The notes: a model not told the origin generated them from the letters alone. Numbered from the stretch's first letter, positions 34,613-43,529 are shown. The stretch is 64,000 bases of DNA from Nostoc sp. C052 (GCF_013393905.1 NZ_CP040273.1:124001-188000), one strand, 5' to 3'. A program made the numbers and translations.

Positions 34613-34652
34613 GCTCTCTACGAGACGCTACGCGCAGCGTCTCGTAGAGAGC
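34613..34652. repeat. Perfect 17-bp palindrome (full-length dispersed element)
   Basis: GCTCTCTACGAGACGCT (34613-34629) and its exact complement (34636-34652) flank ACGCGC. The right arm contains the GCGTCTCGTAGAGA core seen in the in-frame elements at 12696, 12996, 30010 and 31883. It is intergenic here, 48 bases after the glycine-rich gene stop, and could also terminate transcription. Confidence 0.9.
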
Positions 34653-34843
34653 GTCTTGTAGACCACTGATTCTTTGAATCAGTGGGGGTAAGAAAAGAGC
34701 AAATTAATCAATTCAAAATTTTTGTTTCTTCTTAATGAGAGCATTTTGAATACGTGAATTTCATTAAATGGTCAATACTTCTGGCTTTGTGCAACGGTGG
34801 CAGATTCTTGGAAACTAATAATGGCGACAACTAAATATCAAGC

Positions 34844-35095
34844 TTACACAAACGTGCCAAAGCCAAGCCCAAAACTGCTAAAAGCACCACTGAAAAAGCA
34901 ATCTAAAATTACCACCTGTCGCTTAGACTTACTCTCACTCATCAAACAATGTACATTTGTCGCTGCTACAGCTGAGGCTGTCCTCAATTTCCCCTGATCT
35001 TTCCTGATGATACGAGTCGAAAAGTAAAAATCTCTGTTTTCTACTGTCACACCATGACCAGAAAAGTAGAACAACAGCAAATCTTCTTTTGCACG
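34844..35095 (-). pseudogene. Caspase-fold (orthocaspase, peptidase C14-like) fragment
   Basis: On the minus strand the frame reads AKEDLLLFYFSGHGV, with the catalytic His in SGHG, and 50 residues later RQVVILDCFFSGAF, with the catalytic Cys in DC. Both belong to the p20 core of caspase-like proteins (usual form LLFYFSGHG ... DCCFSG). The N-terminal start is cut at about 35095, where an 11760-type fragment begins on the other strand, and the C-terminus ends after FSGAF in unrelated residues at 34844. Only about 83 residues survive, so it is a remnant. Confidence 0.75.
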
Positions 35096-35101
35096 ATTGG
35101 T

Positions 35102-35252
35102 AAGCCCTCAGTTACGCAACTGTGGCAAGAGTGTTGGACTGCTGACCCCTATGGTTCTCGGTGGATGCTTTTGACCTCAGCTTTAGGATACAGTACTTTT
35201 ATCTCTGCGAAGAAAATTCTCTCCGACAGTGGTCTGTTCATTTTCAAGCCGT
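35102..35252 (+). pseudogene. Detached N-terminal module of the 11760-type protein
   Basis: The frame reads KPSVTQLWQECWTADPYGSR, WMLLTSALGYSTFISAKKIL and SDSGLFIFKP, matching residues 41-90 of the 11760-13229 product nearly residue for residue. It begins abruptly at the caspase remnant and ends in unrelated sequence at about 35253. Confidence 0.85.
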
Positions 35253-35754
35253 GTTTCAATCCCAGTACAAACAAAAAACTTGGTAACTGTTTTAGCTTGA
35301 CAATGGCTATTTTGTACTTACCTTGTTTACCATCATAAATTTCAATTGATGATGTATCAAAAAATATCTTACATCAAGCGATGTGAATTGATTTTTATTG
35401 TTTGTGAGAAATTTGCGTTTGAGGGCTATGTTTGTAAAGGGTTGTAAAATTTTTAAGTTTTTGCGAAAAATTTGAGTTGAAGAATGAAATTTTATTAGAT
35501 TAATTGCTAAATAATAAAAACTTTGTAACCTGATTGATGCTTGACTAGTCTTTAATAGCATTTTTACTTGTGTGACTGGTAACAATATTTCTAATATTGA
35601 TGACTTAATTCGTACCAATTTCACATAACGTGTTTTTTGTAAATCCCAATGGCATCTTTTTTGGTTCTAATGGCAGTTCAAATGTCGGTGGTTCATTTGT
35701 AGCAACCACTGCCTTCAATAAACCACTTGTATAAAGAAAGTACCCAACAAAACA
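35253..35754. other. AT-rich non-coding stretch before the collagen-like gene
   Basis: No convincing gene. Two minus-strand ORFs (35307-35624 and 35605-35799) lack ribosome-binding sites and family features. The last 60 bases probably hold the promoter and leader of 35755. Confidence 0.3.
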
Positions 35755-37398
35755 ATGATGATTGGCTTTACTCAACTCAAACCCCAGTTCGTAACTCATT
35801 TAGGATTGCTATACCAAAAGTTTTATTTAATTTATTTGACTTGTGTGAATATTAATCAGCCGGTTCAGTACATTCTCAAACTATGCCTTCTGGCAACAAT
35901 TATTAACAGTCTAGCTGTCAATGTTGTTGCTGCTGAAGTACAAACTTTTGGCCAAGCTGGTAGAAATGGTGTAGATGGTCGGTCTGGACGAGATGGAAAC
36001 TCTGCATCAGATCAAATAATTCGCGCTAGCGAACAACTACAACCGATTGACCTCTCCGGTACAGATGGCGAAGCGGGAGAATCTGCTATTTCTGGTGAAC
36101 CAGCTTCTGGATGCCAACAGCCCCAGAATGTGACAGCGAATGTATGCGGTGCTAAAGGCGGCAATGGCGGTAACGGTGGTCATGGCGGTAATGGTGGTCA
36201 TGGCGGTAATGCTACTGTTTACTTTGAGTCATTATCTCAACTCAAGAATGTGGTGTTACGTAATCGGGGCGGGAGGGGAGGTGTTGCAGGAAAGGGCGGA
36301 CAAGCAGGTAGTGGATGTAACTGTACTCAACCGCGCTGGAGTGTAAATTATTGTACTTGGGCATTGATGGTACAACAAATCAATGTAGCTAACCCTGAAT
36401 GGAAAGAAATTAAAAGAGAATTATTTCGCTGTTCGGGTGATGCGTTCTACGACGAACAACAATATCAACCCCAGCTACCAATTTTAGATCCAAACTACCG
36501 TTATAGCTGGAAATATATTGGTCTATCACAGCAGAGAGATTTTACTTGTGAGAATGGCCTTATTGGTCAACCGGGACGCAACGGTAGAGATGGGGAACTT
36601 GGTAGTTACGGTCAAGTATTGTTAGTCAAGGGTACAGAAATTCCTCAAGAACAAATTAGTTATGGCAATCGCGTTAGTATGTTAGTTGATCGAAGCATTA
36701 GGCTGATCAAGAAAAATTTATCGAACAAAACGGGTCTACGAAGTCTACTTGGTACTGGTTCGGATGTCCGAGATAGTTATCGTTTATTAGAAACCGTCCA
36801 AAGTTCTTTTAAAATGTCTTGGCAAACTGTTAAACGCCCACAAGATTTAGGAGATCCTCTGCTAAAAGCTGAAATTACTGAATCAGGGAAATTGCAATTT
36901 TATATTCCAGGCACATTAGATTATATTCTTAATAATTCGCAAAACCAAACCGAAATTGTGGTTACTGGAGGCATTCACCCTAAACGGTTAGGACGTTTTA
37001 AATTTATTGGATTTGATCGCTTCCCCGATCCCCGCAATTTTACTCTTCTAGATGAAGGTAAGCTTCTGGGAGAGTTAAAAACGGTTAAATTGACAATTAT
37101 TTTATCCCAGAACAACTCTAAAGTCAGCGAGATATCTTACCCACTTGTTCCAAATCGAGCCTATCCTCATTGGGCGGATGCTTATCAAATCAATTTGGGC
37201 GATCGCTTTGATTCTTGGTTTCAACCAGGGCAACCTGTTGAGTATGAAATTCGCATTGAACAAACTACTCGTTCTGGAGCCACCTATACATCTGGAATGA
37301 AGATTGGTTTTGTTGTAGATAAAGTTACTCATTCTCCCGATATTCAATACTACTCAGGAACGACACTAACAAATCTCTTAAAGCTTATAAATAATTAG
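35755..37398 (+). CDS. Secreted protein with collagen-like GXX segments (547 aa)
   Basis: A hydrophobic segment (about residues 40-60, ILKLCLLATIINSLAVNVVA) is followed by AAEV, a likely signal peptidase site, so the mature protein would start near residue 62. The start could be 35755 or the next ATG, and a shorter signal may be used. Gly-rich blocks follow: GQAGRNGVDGRSGRDGNS (G-x-x repeats), then GGNGGNGGHGGNGGHGGN and later GQPGRNGRDGELGSYG, a collagen-like pattern. The remaining 280 residues contain a mixed alpha/beta region with a YEIRIEQTTRSGATYTSGMK beta domain near the end. Cysteines around residues 120-200 may be disulfide bonded. Function unknown; extracellular matrix or surface role is inferred. 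Confidence 0.7.
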   Translation: MMIGFTQLKPQFVTHLGLLYQKFYLIYLTCVNINQPVQYILKLCLLATIINSLAVNVVAAEVQTFGQAGRNGVDGRSGRDGNSASDQIIRASEQLQPIDLSGTDGEAGESAISGEPASGCQQPQNVTANVCGAKGGNGGNGGHGGNGGHGGNATVYFESLSQLKNVVLRNRGGRGGVAGKGGQAGSGCNCTQPRWSVNYCTWALMVQQINVANPEWKEIKRELFRCSGDAFYDEQQYQPQLPILDPNYRYSWKYIGLSQQRDFTCENGLIGQPGRNGRDGELGSYGQVLLVKGTEIPQEQISYGNRVSMLVDRSIRLIKKNLSNKTGLRSLLGTGSDVRDSYRLLETVQSSFKMSWQTVKRPQDLGDPLLKAEITESGKLQFYIPGTLDYILNNSQNQTEIVVTGGIHPKRLGRFKFIGFDRFPDPRNFTLLDEGKLLGELKTVKLTIILSQNNSKVSEISYPLVPNRAYPHWADAYQINLGDRFDSWFQPGQPVEYEIRIEQTTRSGATYTSGMKIGFVVDKVTHSPDIQYYSGTTLTNLLKLINN

Positions 37399-37465
37399 GC
37401 AGGAAAAGTTTCGGAATTCAGTACTTTAGCATAGAGATTTTAAATATACTTTGGACACAAATATT

Positions 37466-37807
37466 ATGGATGCAAAAGAACGAAATTGGAATTATTGTAC
37501 TAACCATTTGCTTAATTGGCATGGAATTTGGACGCGATATACACCAGTTGGTGATGTCAAAGAATCATTTCAAAGTCTGAGAAGTTTTAAAAGCAATCCA
37601 GAAAAGACTAAAATCATCCATACTAATACTTATAGTTATGCAAATGGTGAAAATAAGCAAGAGAGTTGGGAATTTAATTTTCTGTCAAAGCACTCCTTTT
37701 TCTCTAATCGCTTTTACCCATACCTTATCCTGTACCCAAAAAGGATGAGCTTCAGTTGTGGTAATCTTCTCGCCGTCACCATAGATATGAATACAGAAGA
37801 GACATAA
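37466..37807 (+). pseudogene. Truncated DUF3598-like gene, N-terminal part only
   Basis: From ATG 37466 the product reads MDAKERNWNYCTNHLLNWHG, IWTRYTPVGDVKESFQSLRS and FKSNPEKTKIIHTNTYSYAN. This resembles the start of cyanobacterial DUF3598 proteins (W..HLLNWHGIWTRY, a lipocalin-like fold). The homology ends near residue 72 (about 37685), where the tail of the convergent toxin gene's downstream sequence begins, so about two thirds of the domain is missing. Confidence 0.6.
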
Positions 37808-37811
37808 CAAA

Positions 37812-39416
37812 TTATAGATACTGTTCTGTATGTTTTCCTGTTTTTGTCCTTTGATCTTCGCTGTTGTTCCATGTATGAGGTTTTTTAATGCCATGCATAA
37901 TTCGGAAAACATCGTGTTCGTATTTATCCAAAGTAACGAACCATTTTCCCATTCGACACCAGGCAATTGGTTCATCGCTTTCTGTGGCAACCGCCTGAAC
38001 TAGTTGAGCTACATTGCTCTCCATCTCTTGCGCTTCTAAATGCTGGTTCATTCGATATGTGGCTTGATCACCATGCTGAAACATCGCATACTCTCCTTCC
38101 ACATGGACTCTTTTTGGATCTCCCTGTAATTCTGCTTTCCCACTACGCATTGCAGAGTTTCTTCCTTGGCTTTGTATTCCCTTATTTAATCGGTCTAATA
38201 GGCGAACTTTTTCGGGAGTAGCCTCAGCAATTTGACCTCCTCCAGCGCCTGCTGAATAAATCTCGTGGAGATCATAATCCCCGGTATATAAATATTGTTT
38301 CCACCCTGTCACCCTTTTTAGCCGTAGTATAGCCAACCCACCACCAGGAAGGTTTACATTCAGGGGAACATAAGGTATTCCATTGTCTTTCTGTATATAA
38401 ACTTGACGCTCTACTTTCGGTGGTATGTTGTCGATTCTTAGACCTATTAACTCGTTATTCGCATTCCAATGTCCTACGAAACCGTCTAGGTCCCATTGTT
38501 CCAACTTTGTTAATACCTCTTGTGCCTGATTATTGTATCCCTTCTTTACCGAGCTTTCTTTAATTGATTTTTCTAATATAGTGTGGGGTTTAGCTTTTGC
38601 TCCCTCCGCTATTCTTCTTATCGATAATGGGCCCGTTTCTCGTATGGCTATTGTATATTTATTTTTTTCACAAACGTCCGAGATTGCTTCTAAATGCCCT
38701 TCCCATACAATTTCTTCCAGCTTTTTTTGCCTTTTGCTTGCTGCAAACTTACTGTAGATTTGTTGTATTTCAGATGGATTTAACTGACTTACAGCTTTAT
38801 CCTTATTACGTGGCATCCTCTGTACTATAGTATCATTCTGCCGCACCATCGGCTTCATTTGTATTTCCTCATCTTCGGCTGGCAGAGAATCTCGCTGTAT
38901 ACTGCGCTCCGGTTTCATTTGCAGTTCGTCCTCTTCTTCGGACAATGACTCTCGCTGGAGTTTTTCGCTCTGTGGTTGATGAATCTTTTGCACTACCTGA
39001 CGCGCAGTTTCGTCCGCCTCTTGCTCATACTGATCTCCAGCTTCTCTAATGGTCAGTTTTGGTTGTATTGGTGTATCTAGCTTTCTCAGTGGAATATTGG
39101 CAATATTATGACCAAAACGACGGGCGTGTGACAATCGATAATTTAACAGTCCGTCCATCTTAGCTTGCAAAACTGTTAAGCGTTCCTGTCCTTCGGGCGT
39201 AATCGAGCCAGACTTAGCTTGTATGGAAAGTCCAGTTGCTTCCATCTGTTGTTCTGCAAAGCTTTCATTCTCTATATCAGTTTGTGTTTTAGCTACAACT
39301 GATGCTTTTTGGATTTCGCTACCATAATATCTATGCGCTAATTGAGGGTGTGAGTTTAGTGCCAAGGATTTGGAATAGGTAGATGAGTCAGTCTTCGACG
39401 ATTTTGTTTTGTGCAT
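37812..39416 (-). CDS. Putative eCIS-type toxin: leader with D-x-Y-E-x-E-A-D motif fused to an edema factor/ExoY-like nucleotidyl cyclase
   Basis: Numbered from the ATG at 39416 (534 residues; a GTG at 39461 is an alternative). The N-terminal 200 residues look like the leader of cyanobacterial DUF4157/eCIS-associated proteins: a disordered start MHKTKSSKTDSSTYSKSLAL, then PKLTIREAGDQYEQEADETA (119-138) and two ELQMKP/EIQMKP-Q-R linkers. Residues 238-515 follow anthrax edema factor and Pseudomonas ExoY: EGHLEAISDVCEKNKYTIAI (EF: PEHADAFKKIARELNTYILF), then Lys276 and Lys283 spaced seven apart as EF K346/K353. Further matches are GDYDL (Asp380, Asp382 as EF D491/D493), LLDRLNKGI (EF MLDRLNEAV) and QHGDQ (His448 as EF H577). 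All expected ATP/metal-binding positions are thus present. The protein would make cyclic nucleotides in a target cell, probably needing a host activator as EF and ExoY do. No eCIS structural genes are in the window. Delivery is inference. Confidence 0.75.
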   Translation of the reverse strand: MHKTKSSKTDSSTYSKSLALNSHPQLAHRYYGSEIQKASVVAKTQTDIENESFAEQQMEATGLSIQAKSGSITPEGQERLTVLQAKMDGLLNYRLSHARRFGHNIANIPLRKLDTPIQPKLTIREAGDQYEQEADETARQVVQKIHQPQSEKLQRESLSEEEDELQMKPERSIQRDSLPAEDEEIQMKPMVRQNDTIVQRMPRNKDKAVSQLNPSEIQQIYSKFAASKRQKKLEEIVWEGHLEAISDVCEKNKYTIAIRETGPLSIRRIAEGAKAKPHTILEKSIKESSVKKGYNNQAQEVLTKLEQWDLDGFVGHWNANNELIGLRIDNIPPKVERQVYIQKDNGIPYVPLNVNLPGGGLAILRLKRVTGWKQYLYTGDYDLHEIYSAGAGGGQIAEATPEKVRLLDRLNKGIQSQGRNSAMRSGKAELQGDPKRVHVEGEYAMFQHGDQATYRMNQHLEAQEMESNVAQLVQAVATESDEPIAWCRMGKWFVTLDKYEHDVFRIMHGIKKPHTWNNSEDQRTKTGKHTEQYL

Positions 39417-39762
39417 TGTTTTTACAAGTTCATGATTTGCAGTCAACCTGATGTCTTTCACTGATGTCAGGAAAATCTCGAATATTTTGAGTAAAAATCT
39501 AGGTGCTTAAGGTTACAAAATGCCAAAAACCAACCACTGAATCATGACAGTTACGAAATTCAGTCCTAACAGGATTTCAAAACTGTTTTTTACATTTCTT
39601 AAAAAGAGACTTGTGAGCTATTTGAGTTTTGACCCAGAACTAAGTATCTTAGTTTTCTCCAGCCTTTATGCAGCATATCAGTTTTTGTCAATTCATTCTT
39701 TTGCAACCACAGCCCATAATCAATCGTACTTATGAACGCATCTCCAAGGAGTAATTTTAGGG

Positions 39763-40065
39763 CTACTCTGGTTGCACGTTACCAATCAAGAGTTCTTTTT
39801 TACTGCGCTTCAACTGTTTCCAAAGCGCCTTAATCTGGTTGTAAGCATCTTCTGGGGCAAGCTTACCATTGGTTTGTAAACAGGTAATATAGCCAACTTT
39901 TTGTGTGAATTCTTGGAGATTGGCATTAAATACTAGGTTATCCGGCTTAACTTGACCGTAGTAGCGACTGTGAGGGTAAAGAAATTTGTTTTTGTCTGAC
40001 TGATTAGGCTCGTCTATTAGTTCACTTGTCTCAATCAAGTTTGTATTGTATGTAGTTATCAGCAT
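39763..40065 (-). CDS. Small conserved cyanobacterial protein, DUF7219-like (100 aa)
   Basis: The conserved part reads NKFLYPHSRYYGQVKPDNLV, FNANLQEFTQKVGYITCLQT, then LAPEDAYNQIKALWKQLKRS. I know this pattern as a small cyanobacterial family (FLYPxSRYYG...NLxFNANLQEF...GYI...LWKxLKRSK), annotated DUF7219 as far as I recall; its role is unknown. The ATG at 40065 (MLITTYNTN) is preferred to one at 40131 because homologues are short. It is soluble and helical. Confidence 0.7.
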   Translation of the reverse strand: MLITTYNTNLIETSELIDEPNQSDKNKFLYPHSRYYGQVKPDNLVFNANLQEFTQKVGYITCLQTNGKLAPEDAYNQIKALWKQLKRSKKELLIGNVQPE

Positions 40066-40243
40066 TAATTTCAAATTTATGCAAGTAGGCAAAAGTATTT
40101 GTCGAGACATTGGTTTGAAGGACAGAGACAAAATGATTAAGAAGTAAAAAGATAATCTCCATAAATATAAATAAATTGAGGGGAAGATATTTTTTTTACT
40201 GAAAGTCTACCACCAGTTTGGTATCACGTTTTGAAACTCAAAA

Positions 40244-40525
40244 CTATGCTTTGGTTTGTGAATTTGAGTGTTGACGAAATAAGCCTGTCATACTCAAACC
40301 AGTAATCAACAAACCAATTAATCCCAAACCGTTTAAAATTGGATATATTTTTTCTAAATGGATGATTTCTAAGGTATGAATTTGCAGAATAAATTGACCT
40401 AGTTTTCGTTGATGAAACCATTCATGGACAACAGTAAAACACATACCTGTTAGCACAGTCACAAACAAGGGAAGACATAGAATAATGGCAATCTGACGAT
40501 GATATTTGCGAAAAGCTCGGTTCAT
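40244..40525 (-). CDS. Small PepSY-associated-type membrane protein (93 aa)
   Basis: Two transmembrane helices (about residues 12-33 and 62-84) flank a short periplasmic part with HEWFHQ and LQIHTLEIIHLEKIYPILNG. The pattern R-K-Y-H-R-x-I-A-I-I-L-C-L-P-L at the start and GLGLIGLLITGLSMTGLF at the end is that of the cyanobacterial small PepSY_TM-like proteins, which sit in the inner membrane. It lies 112 bases upstream of the DUF7219-like gene on the same strand but separately promoted. Confidence 0.7.
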   Translation of the reverse strand: MNRAFRKYHRQIAIILCLPLFVTVLTGMCFTVVHEWFHQRKLGQFILQIHTLEIIHLEKIYPILNGLGLIGLLITGLSMTGLFRQHSNSQTKA

Positions 40526-40593
40526 AAGTAATTTCTAGTTAAGTCGCTTGAAATTCTAGCATTAAAGATACCAAAATCTGAAATAAAGCTTGT

Positions 40594-40725
40594 TTGTTCT
40601 TGATTTTCTACACTCCAATACTTGCAACTGAAAATCTGCTCTCTGCAAATAAAATTCTAGCTAAAGGTGGTTTGTTCATTTTCAAATCGGACAAGACGAT
40701 AAGTAAACTACCACAGCTATATTCT
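40594..40725 (+). pseudogene. Degraded N-terminal module fragment of the 11760-type protein
   Basis: The frame gives ILATENLLSANKILAKGGLF and IFKSDKTIS, aligning with FISAKKILSESGLFIFKPDK in the 11760-13229 product. The preceding bases (ACTCCAATACTTGCAACTGA) correspond to its ACAGTACTTTTATCTCTGC. It has neither the WQECW part nor a start with support. Confidence 0.6.
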
Positions 40726-41129
40726 TTAAACAAAGTAAAATGCTATTCCTTAACGAGGATTTTGATGCCCTTTACTTGAAGAATTCATCTATCTTTAGAA
40801 AGATTTGTAGTGGAACTTTTCAATACATATTTGACATATTAATGACACAGTATTGACATATATATAAATAAAATCTTTAAAAAAGAAGAAGTGTTGGTTA
40901 ATGAATTAATCTACTTACATTCATCACAATTAAGTCAAAAAATTAAGACTTCAATCTCAAAATGCTCTCAGTAGTTCACGAGAGTAAACTTGGCTATTTG
41001 GGAAATTGTTTTAACCTCTAATATGTACCCCAACCTGAAAAAGCGCATTTTGGGCTTGGCAGACTAGTCGGGCGATCGCATTTGTCTTGATATCAATTTT
41101 TATACACCGAAAAAACAGGAGTAATCGGA
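40726..41129 (+). promoter_or_regulatory. AT-rich upstream region of the beta-helix gene
   Basis: No gene is seen. It contains a HIP1-like GGCGATCGCA at 41072 and, just before the ATG, AAAACAGGAG (41111-41120), a good ribosome-binding site about 9 bases upstream. Confidence 0.4.
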
Positions 41130-42788
41130 ATGTCTACATTTACCGTCACTAATACGAACAACAGTGGTGCAGGTTCACTGCGGCAGGCAGTTCTAAATGC
41201 CAATGCCATGACAGGAAAAGATATCATCAATTTTGGTGGGCTGTTTACAGATGGGCTAGCTCATACCATCAGTTTGACTGGTAGTGGTTTGAGTATCACA
41301 GATGACTTGATAATTGTTGGTACAAATCCGAGCAAACTAACTATTAAGGATGATACTGCTGATCGTGTTTTTGACATTGCTAGTGGTGTAATATCTGCAA
41401 TCAACGGGCTGACTATTACAAATACATATAATGGCTCCAATGGCACACCAGGGGGTGGTGGTATTTCCAATGAAGGTGTTCTTACCTTAAACAACAGCAT
41501 AATCACTGGCAATACAGTATATCATAATGCAATAAACTTCTACGGAAACACCATCAGTGCGGGTGGTGGTATTTATAATACTGGCAGCCTCACAGTCAAC
41601 TATAGTACTATTAGTAACAATTCGGCTGGTGATGTTTTATCTGCCAACGGTGATGGTGGTGGTATTTATAATACTGGCAGCCTCACAGTCAACTATAGCA
41701 ACATCATTGGTAACACAACAGGTTATGGTGGTGGTATCTATAGTGACCAGGATTTAAAAACTAGTATCAAGCCTAACTCAGTATCGGTGAATTACAGTAC
41801 CATCAGTCACAATAGTTCGGCAAGTGAAGGGGGCGGTATCTATTTACATTATGGCACGCTCAATCACGACACCGTCACTAACAATTCGGCAAGTGAAGAA
41901 GGTGGCGGCATCTATATATACGATGCTCAGGTGAATTACAGCATTATCACTAACAATTCGGTAGGTAGCAGCGGCGGTGGTATCTCATTAAGTCAAGGTA
42001 CAGTAAATTACAGCAGTATCAGTGGCAATTCGGCGGGTGACATCGGCGGTGGTATATCAGGTCAAGGTACAGTAAATTACAGCAGTATCAGTGGCAATTG
42101 GTCCCCATCTGGCGGCGGCATTGTAGGCATTGGTGGTTTGACAGTAAATTACGGCAGCATCACTGACAACACAGCAGATTATGGCGGTGGCATCTACGTA
42201 ACTAATGGTGGTGGGATAGTAAATCACAGTATAATCAGTGGTAACACGGCTAAAGATGCGGGTGGAGGGATATTTTATAGCGGGCTTATTTCTCCAGATA
42301 GTGATCTGGGTTTTAATGATCATATAGTCGTGATTGATAGCACCCTTAGTAACAATCAAGCAGGCATTGGTGCTGCCGTTTACAATGATGGCAACTTAAC
42401 ATTAGCCAAAAGCACTATTAGTAACAATAAAGCACAGTCTGGCGGTGGTATTTACAATGATGGCGCTTTAATATTAAGCAACAGCACCCTCAGTAACAAT
42501 CAAGCACACTTTGGCGGTGGCATTTACAATGATGGTATCTTAACAGTAGGCAACAGTATTATCAGGCACAATAAAGCTTTCGGAATCGAACTCAGTTCTG
42601 GTAAATTCGAGTCTGGCAAGGGTGGCGGGATTTACACCTCTGACTCTGCTGGCTATCCCGCTCCCACATTAGACTACAGTACCGTCGCTTGTAACTTTGA
42701 CACACCCGAAGAGGATTCAAATAAGTTTATCAAGCTTGATAATATTGTAGGTAAATTCATTAACATTGGTTCAGTCGTGAGAGTTTAA
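41130..42788 (+). CDS. Right-handed beta-helix (Pmp-like) repeat surface protein (552 aa)
   Basis: The start MSTFTVTNTNNSGAGSLRQA is the classical opening of cyanobacterial and planctomycete beta-helix proteins (CSLREA/LRQA type). About 18 repeats with N-Y-S-x-I-(S/T)-x-N-x-x-G...GGGIY follow, as in polymorphic outer-membrane proteins, giving a parallel beta-helix from residues 55 to 520. The last 35 residues are a short non-repeat end. There is no Sec signal, as is usual for this class in cyanobacteria. It likely serves adhesion or the outer surface. A strong hairpin lies downstream. Confidence 0.85.
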   Translation: MSTFTVTNTNNSGAGSLRQAVLNANAMTGKDIINFGGLFTDGLAHTISLTGSGLSITDDLIIVGTNPSKLTIKDDTADRVFDIASGVISAINGLTITNTYNGSNGTPGGGGISNEGVLTLNNSIITGNTVYHNAINFYGNTISAGGGIYNTGSLTVNYSTISNNSAGDVLSANGDGGGIYNTGSLTVNYSNIIGNTTGYGGGIYSDQDLKTSIKPNSVSVNYSTISHNSSASEGGGIYLHYGTLNHDTVTNNSASEEGGGIYIYDAQVNYSIITNNSVGSSGGGISLSQGTVNYSSISGNSAGDIGGGISGQGTVNYSSISGNWSPSGGGIVGIGGLTVNYGSITDNTADYGGGIYVTNGGGIVNHSIISGNTAKDAGGGIFYSGLISPDSDLGFNDHIVVIDSTLSNNQAGIGAAVYNDGNLTLAKSTISNNKAQSGGGIYNDGALILSNSTLSNNQAHFGGGIYNDGILTVGNSIIRHNKAFGIELSSGKFESGKGGGIYTSDSAGYPAPTLDYSTVACNFDTPEEDSNKFIKLDNIVGKFINIGSVVRV

Positions 42789-42823
42789 GTATTTACCTTA
42801 ATATTTTTTACAAGGCGATTAAA

Positions 42824-42860
42824 AATTCTCACCAATCCAATCAATAGCTTGGTGAGAATT
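42824..42860 (+). terminator. Perfect 12-bp stem-loop after the beta-helix gene
   Basis: AATTCTCACCAA (42824-42835) and TTGGTGAGAATT (42849-42860) are exact complements with a 13-base loop, 36 bases after the stop. A T run is absent downstream on the plus strand, so efficiency as an intrinsic terminator is uncertain. Confidence 0.5.
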
Positions 42861-42928
42861 CGTTCATTAGCAATTCTTTGTTCCATTGCCGATAATAGTT
42901 TTAGAGCTAATTATTTAAGAGGTTGATT

Positions 42929-43529
42929 ATGGTTTTTGCTCAAACCAGTCCCCCAGATGTAATAACAACTCGCCTCACGTTAGACGAGTATCGGGCTATG
43001 GAAGAAACAAACCCCGAACGCCATGAATACCGCAACGGAGAAGTTATTACTATGTCGGGAGGTTCAGAATCTCACAGTGCCATCGCCAGCAACTTCTTAA
43101 TAACTCTAGGGTTTTTATTGAGAGACACCGATTTTCGTTTGTATAACAGCGACTTGCTTTTTTTGGATTCCTGAATATCAGTGTGGTACTTATACTGATT
43201 TGATGGTTGTTAATGGCGAACCAGAGTTCAATGGCAATCGCAATGATGAAATTCTCAATCCAATGTTTATTGTCGAGGTTCTATCGCCATCTACTGAAGC
43301 TTATGATCGAGGGGACAAGTTCAGAAAATATCGCTCGATTACCAGCTTTTGCGAATATCTGCTTGTAAGCCAAACTGAAGCCTACATTGAGCAGTATCAC
43401 AATTTGGATCGTAACAGTAACGATAGCTGGCTATGGAAAGTTCACTCTCACCTTGAGCGGACGATTATGCTGCACAGTTTAAACGTAGAAATTCCCCTGA
43501 CTGAAATTTATCGTCGCATTAATTTTTAA
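42929..43529 (+). pseudogene. Uma2-family endonuclease gene split by a frameshift
   Basis: The first part reads TTRLTLDEYRAMEETNPERH, EYRNGEVITMSGGSESHSAI and ends prematurely after DLLFLDS. The second frame takes over at the T7 run (43158-43164), giving FWIPEYQCGTYTDLMVVNGE, PMFIVEVLSPSTEAYDRGDK and F-x-x-Y. Together they form a full Uma2 (DUF820) PD-(D/E)XK protein: E in HEYRNGE, D in TYTDLMV, E-V-L-S in the next strand. Removing one T restores the frame. It could be a natural mutation or a homopolymer read error. ATG 42929 is preceded by AAGAGG. Confidence 0.85.

Noticed and set aside
35307..35799. Two overlapping minus-strand ORFs
   Set aside because: AT-rich frames with no domain, no ribosome-binding site and conflict with the signal-peptide gene at 35755.
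39544..39735. 63-codon plus-strand ORF
   Set aside because: No recognisable features and no ribosome-binding site; it lies in the divergent leader of the toxin gene.
42824..42860. Relationship of this hairpin to the one at 12283-12321
   Set aside because: Both contain TCTCACCAA, but the rest of the arms differ, so shared origin is not supported.
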